Below, in pieces: positions 13,332-15,391 of a stretch of 15,391 bases of DNA. Numbering within the stretch: the stretch's first letter is position 1; every line of letters starts with the position of its first letter. The notes below the pieces were generated by a model, which saw only the letters and a list, made by a program, of their open reading frames with translations, searched no databases and was not told where the DNA came from. Location: positions 1-15,391 of the forward strand of contig CAYGJN010000067.1 of NCBI GenBank assembly GCA_964350135.1, in the 5' to 3' direction. The DNA comes from CAYGJN01 sp964350135. GTDB lineage: Bacteria; Bdellovibrionota; Bacteriovoracia; Bacteriovoracales; Bacteriovoracaceae. The position numbers were made by a program, and so were the translations under genes.

Positions 13332-14576
13332 GTGAAACTTATCTTGATTTTTTTAATCAGCTTTCATCTATTCTCTGGTGTTAAACCAGATGCTGTTAAT
13401 TGTGAAAAATTAAACGATGCATATCTGTATTATAACGATTTAGAAAATGCATTGCCTATCACAGTTAAAAAGAAAACAGCAAAAATAATAGAAGCATTAT
13501 GCAAAGAGTACTCTCGAGATCTTTGTTTTGAGATGACCCGTTATAAAAACTTAAAAGACGGAGTTTATGGTTTTGAACAATTAAGATCTCTATATAGATC
13601 CCTGAGATCTGATATTGTGTCTCAACCAAGACTTGAGTCTAGTTTCGAAAAACTTGGCACAAACTATAATGAGTTTATTCAAACACTAAATACTCTAGGA
13701 ACTAATATTAGATCAACTCCAGGCTATACAGATCTACAAACAGCTAAGTACCAAATTATTGAACTTTTAAGACAAGGTAATACCTGCTCTATTCGTACAC
13801 TCAAGACTGATCTTAATAATATAAAGACCAATCAATCAGTTGAGCAATGCTTTAGCAATACAGAGCTTTTGGGTGACCATACATTTTTTGTGCTTGATAA
13901 TTTAGATATCGTTCTTAATCTAAACAAGAATCTTTATAATGAACAAGCAAGTATTAATCGCTTTGAGAGAGTAAAAATAATACAAGAAAAAATGTGCTCA
14001 AATATTGGACAAAAATTAGTGGAATCAATTTCAATCTCCAACGAGCAAAGAAAACAGAAAATAGAAGGCAAAAGACATTTTTGTAGTCTTATAGATAGTA
14101 AAAGAAAAGCACGACTTAATGTTGAAAGAGACCTCGATCAGAAGCTTGGAAGAGAGCTAACATTTGGTGACTACTGGCTTGGCAGAAATGGATACCGAGG
14201 AATGCCAGGACTTGCCATGGCCTTACAAGGAGGCCTTGGAACTGTTTTTAATTATATAACAACCAATGAGCAGATAAAATATTATAACTACCTAGATACA
14301 CAAGCGACTAATTATTGGATCTATAATGAAAAATTTAGAATTACTAATTGTATTGGACAACAATCTTTAGGGACATTGAATTGGAATTTTAGCTCTCTTG
14401 ATAATACTCCTGTTCTTCCAGACCTTAGCAATATGGATTGGATGGCCGGTGGTAATTTTGCTAATTGTAATCCAGATACATTCATCTCTCCTACAAATCC
14501 GAATAATGCCTTCTGGTATACACCTCAATTCCCATCATTTAATCTGCTTCCTCCTCTTGGCAATACAGCACAATAA
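13332..14576 (+). CDS. Secreted cysteine-rich protein of unknown function
   Basis: 414 residues from a GTG start with GGAGGGG just upstream. Not recognised. A signal peptide is evident: MKLILIFLISFHLFSGVKPDA, with cleavage plausible at about residue 16-21. The mature part holds nine Cys (24, 57, 65, 152, 173, 222, 251, 340, 379), suggesting disulfides in the periplasm or outside the cell. Roughly 30-275 is charged and predicted helical. A Gly-rich patch follows, DYWLGRNGYRGMPGLAMALQGGLGTVF (280-306), which could be membrane-active. The C-terminus is rich in Asn, Pro and Trp. No catalytic motif was seen. It lies between dus (46-base gap) and the thioesterase gene (17-base gap), possibly in one transcript. 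Confidence 0.8.
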   Translation: MKLILIFLISFHLFSGVKPDAVNCEKLNDAYLYYNDLENALPITVKKKTAKIIEALCKEYSRDLCFEMTRYKNLKDGVYGFEQLRSLYRSLRSDIVSQPRLESSFEKLGTNYNEFIQTLNTLGTNIRSTPGYTDLQTAKYQIIELLRQGNTCSIRTLKTDLNNIKTNQSVEQCFSNTELLGDHTFFVLDNLDIVLNLNKNLYNEQASINRFERVKIIQEKMCSNIGQKLVESISISNEQRKQKIEGKRHFCSLIDSKRKARLNVERDLDQKLGRELTFGDYWLGRNGYRGMPGLAMALQGGLGTVFNYITTNEQIKYYNYLDTQATNYWIYNEKFRITNCIGQQSLGTLNWNFSSLDNTPVLPDLSNMDWMAGGNFANCNPDTFISPTNPNNAFWYTPQFPSFNLLPPLGNTAQ

Positions 14577-14593
14577 AATAGCGAGAAATCAAT

Positions 14594-15052
14594 ATGGAAG
14601 ATAGAACTTTAAAAGATAGCGAAATCGTTTACAGGCAATTAGTTATGCCAAATGATACAAATACGCATGGTACATTATTCGGTGGAAAGATGATGAGCTG
14701 GATTGATGTAGCTTGTGCATTGTCGGCAGTAAAGTATTGCAGTAATGCTGTTGTAACAGTTCATATGGATGATGTGAGCTTTAAAGAGCCTGTGCAGTTA
14801 GGTGACCAGGTTGTCATTCATTGCCGTGTTACACATGCAGGAACAACAAGTATGGAAGTAGAAGCACGCGCTTACAGAGAAAATCCTATGAAAGGAATTA
14901 ATAAGCTTTGTCTAACAGCTTTTTTAACTTTTGTTGCCCTAGATAAGGATCATAAACCTACAAAGGTTCCAAAACTTGTTGCTGATAAAGATGAAGATGC
15001 AAAAGTTATTGAAGCAGCAAATATTCGAGTAAAAAAAAGAAAGCAAAATTAA
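14594..15052 (+). CDS. Acyl-CoA thioesterase, YciA-like hotdog fold
   Basis: 152 residues. Hotdog-fold hydrolase of acyl-CoA thioesters. The signature PNDTNTHGTLFGGKMMSWIDVACALSA (19-45) contains the family's N-x-H-G-x-x-F-G-G stretch and the conserved Asp (D38) on the long helix. Then follow VTVHMDDVSFKEPVQLGDQVVIHCRV and GTTSMEVEARAYRE, ending in a basic tail KKRKQN. Such cytoplasmic enzymes act on medium to long acyl-CoA; the exact substrate cannot be told. ATG start with a weak CGAGAA site. It follows the secreted protein gene by 17 bases. Confidence 0.92.
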   Translation: MEDRTLKDSEIVYRQLVMPNDTNTHGTLFGGKMMSWIDVACALSAVKYCSNAVVTVHMDDVSFKEPVQLGDQVVIHCRVTHAGTTSMEVEARAYRENPMKGINKLCLTAFLTFVALDKDHKPTKVPKLVADKDEDAKVIEAANIRVKKRKQN

Positions 15053-15391
15053 TAAAAAAGTCATCTTTAAGCTACTGAAATCACATTAAGCATTGTCAAG
15101 ATACTTGTCTAAAAAATAAACAAACACCATTATTTTCTTTTAAAATTGTCACAACTCACCTTCTAACTACTAATAATCATTCGAAAAATTAATTTTAAAA
15201 AAATAATTTAATAAACAAATTATTATATTATTTTTAGTAAAATTTGTTAAAAATTGCATACTAGTTTGGCCTTAAAAGCCATTTGTCTTTTTTCTTACAA
15301 AGTGAAATGTTAAAATTTTAAACAGAAAAGAAAATATCAAGGGTTTAGAAATCTAACACCGTCTTATCATTAAACACTCGGGTATTAAAAT
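15053..15391. other. AT-rich non-coding stretch
   Basis: 339 bases, strongly AT-rich with long A and T runs, particularly 15180-15260. No reading frame, RNA gene or clear intrinsic terminator was seen. A four-base-pair TGGC/GCCA stem at 15267-15281 with T-rich sequence after it is too weak to call. It probably contains the 3' end of the thioesterase transcript and upstream sequence of a gene beyond the window. Confidence 0.6.

Noticed and set aside
15267..15293. Terminator for the thioesterase gene (TGGC/GCCA stem then T-rich tract)
   Set aside because: Only four base pairs, over 200 bases past the stop, in sequence where T runs are everywhere.

Overview
The window looks like an ordinary housekeeping stretch of an AT-rich (by eye about two thirds A+T) Gram-negative chromosome. 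The ffh / rpsP / KH gene / rimM / trmD / SPOUT methyltransferase / rplS / rnhB / yraN order, a class II (metallo-beta-lactamase fold) cyclic nucleotide phosphodiesterase of the type common in former Deltaproteobacteria, and two large cysteine-containing exported proteins of no recognisable family suggest Bdellovibrionota, perhaps a low-GC member such as the Bacteriovoracales. This placement is inference from gene order and protein character. A run of ten Ns (920-929) shows that it is a draft scaffold.

Layout. 1-956: 3' part of an unrecognised plus-strand gene running into the assembly gap. 953-2583 (minus): rsmI followed by the cyclic nucleotide phosphodiesterase. 2671-3060 (plus): a STAS-domain anti-sigma factor antagonist, divergent from rsmI and convergent with phoR. 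3057-6202 (minus): phoU-phoB-phoR with nested overlaps and no phosphate transporter in view. 6325-10597 (minus): the ribosome and RNA-processing block rpsP, khpA, rimM, trmD, a second SPOUT methyltransferase, rplS, rnhB, yraN and a small exported membrane protein. 10689-12140 (minus): ffh. 12191-15052 (plus): a tRNA-dihydrouridine synthase, a secreted protein of unknown function and a hotdog-fold acyl-CoA thioesterase. The last 339 bases are very AT-rich, with no gene seen. No tRNA, rRNA, CRISPR array, insertion sequence or attachment site was seen.

How it works together. Most genes serve translation: SRP targeting (ffh), ribosomal proteins (rpsP, rplS), 16S maturation and modification (rimM, rsmI), tRNA modification (trmD, Dus), and two RNA-related factors (KhpA, RNase HII). 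Two strong intrinsic terminators cut the long minus-strand cluster into rpsP-khpA, rimM-trmD-methyltransferase-rplS and rnhB-yraN-orf. The first ends only nine bases before the rimM start codon. The most interesting signals are regulatory: the rimM arrangement, and a compact ffh/dus divergent promoter that predicts mRNAs with no 5' leader. I did not find a convincing new biological system here; the exported proteins of unknown function are the only candidates for undescribed biology.
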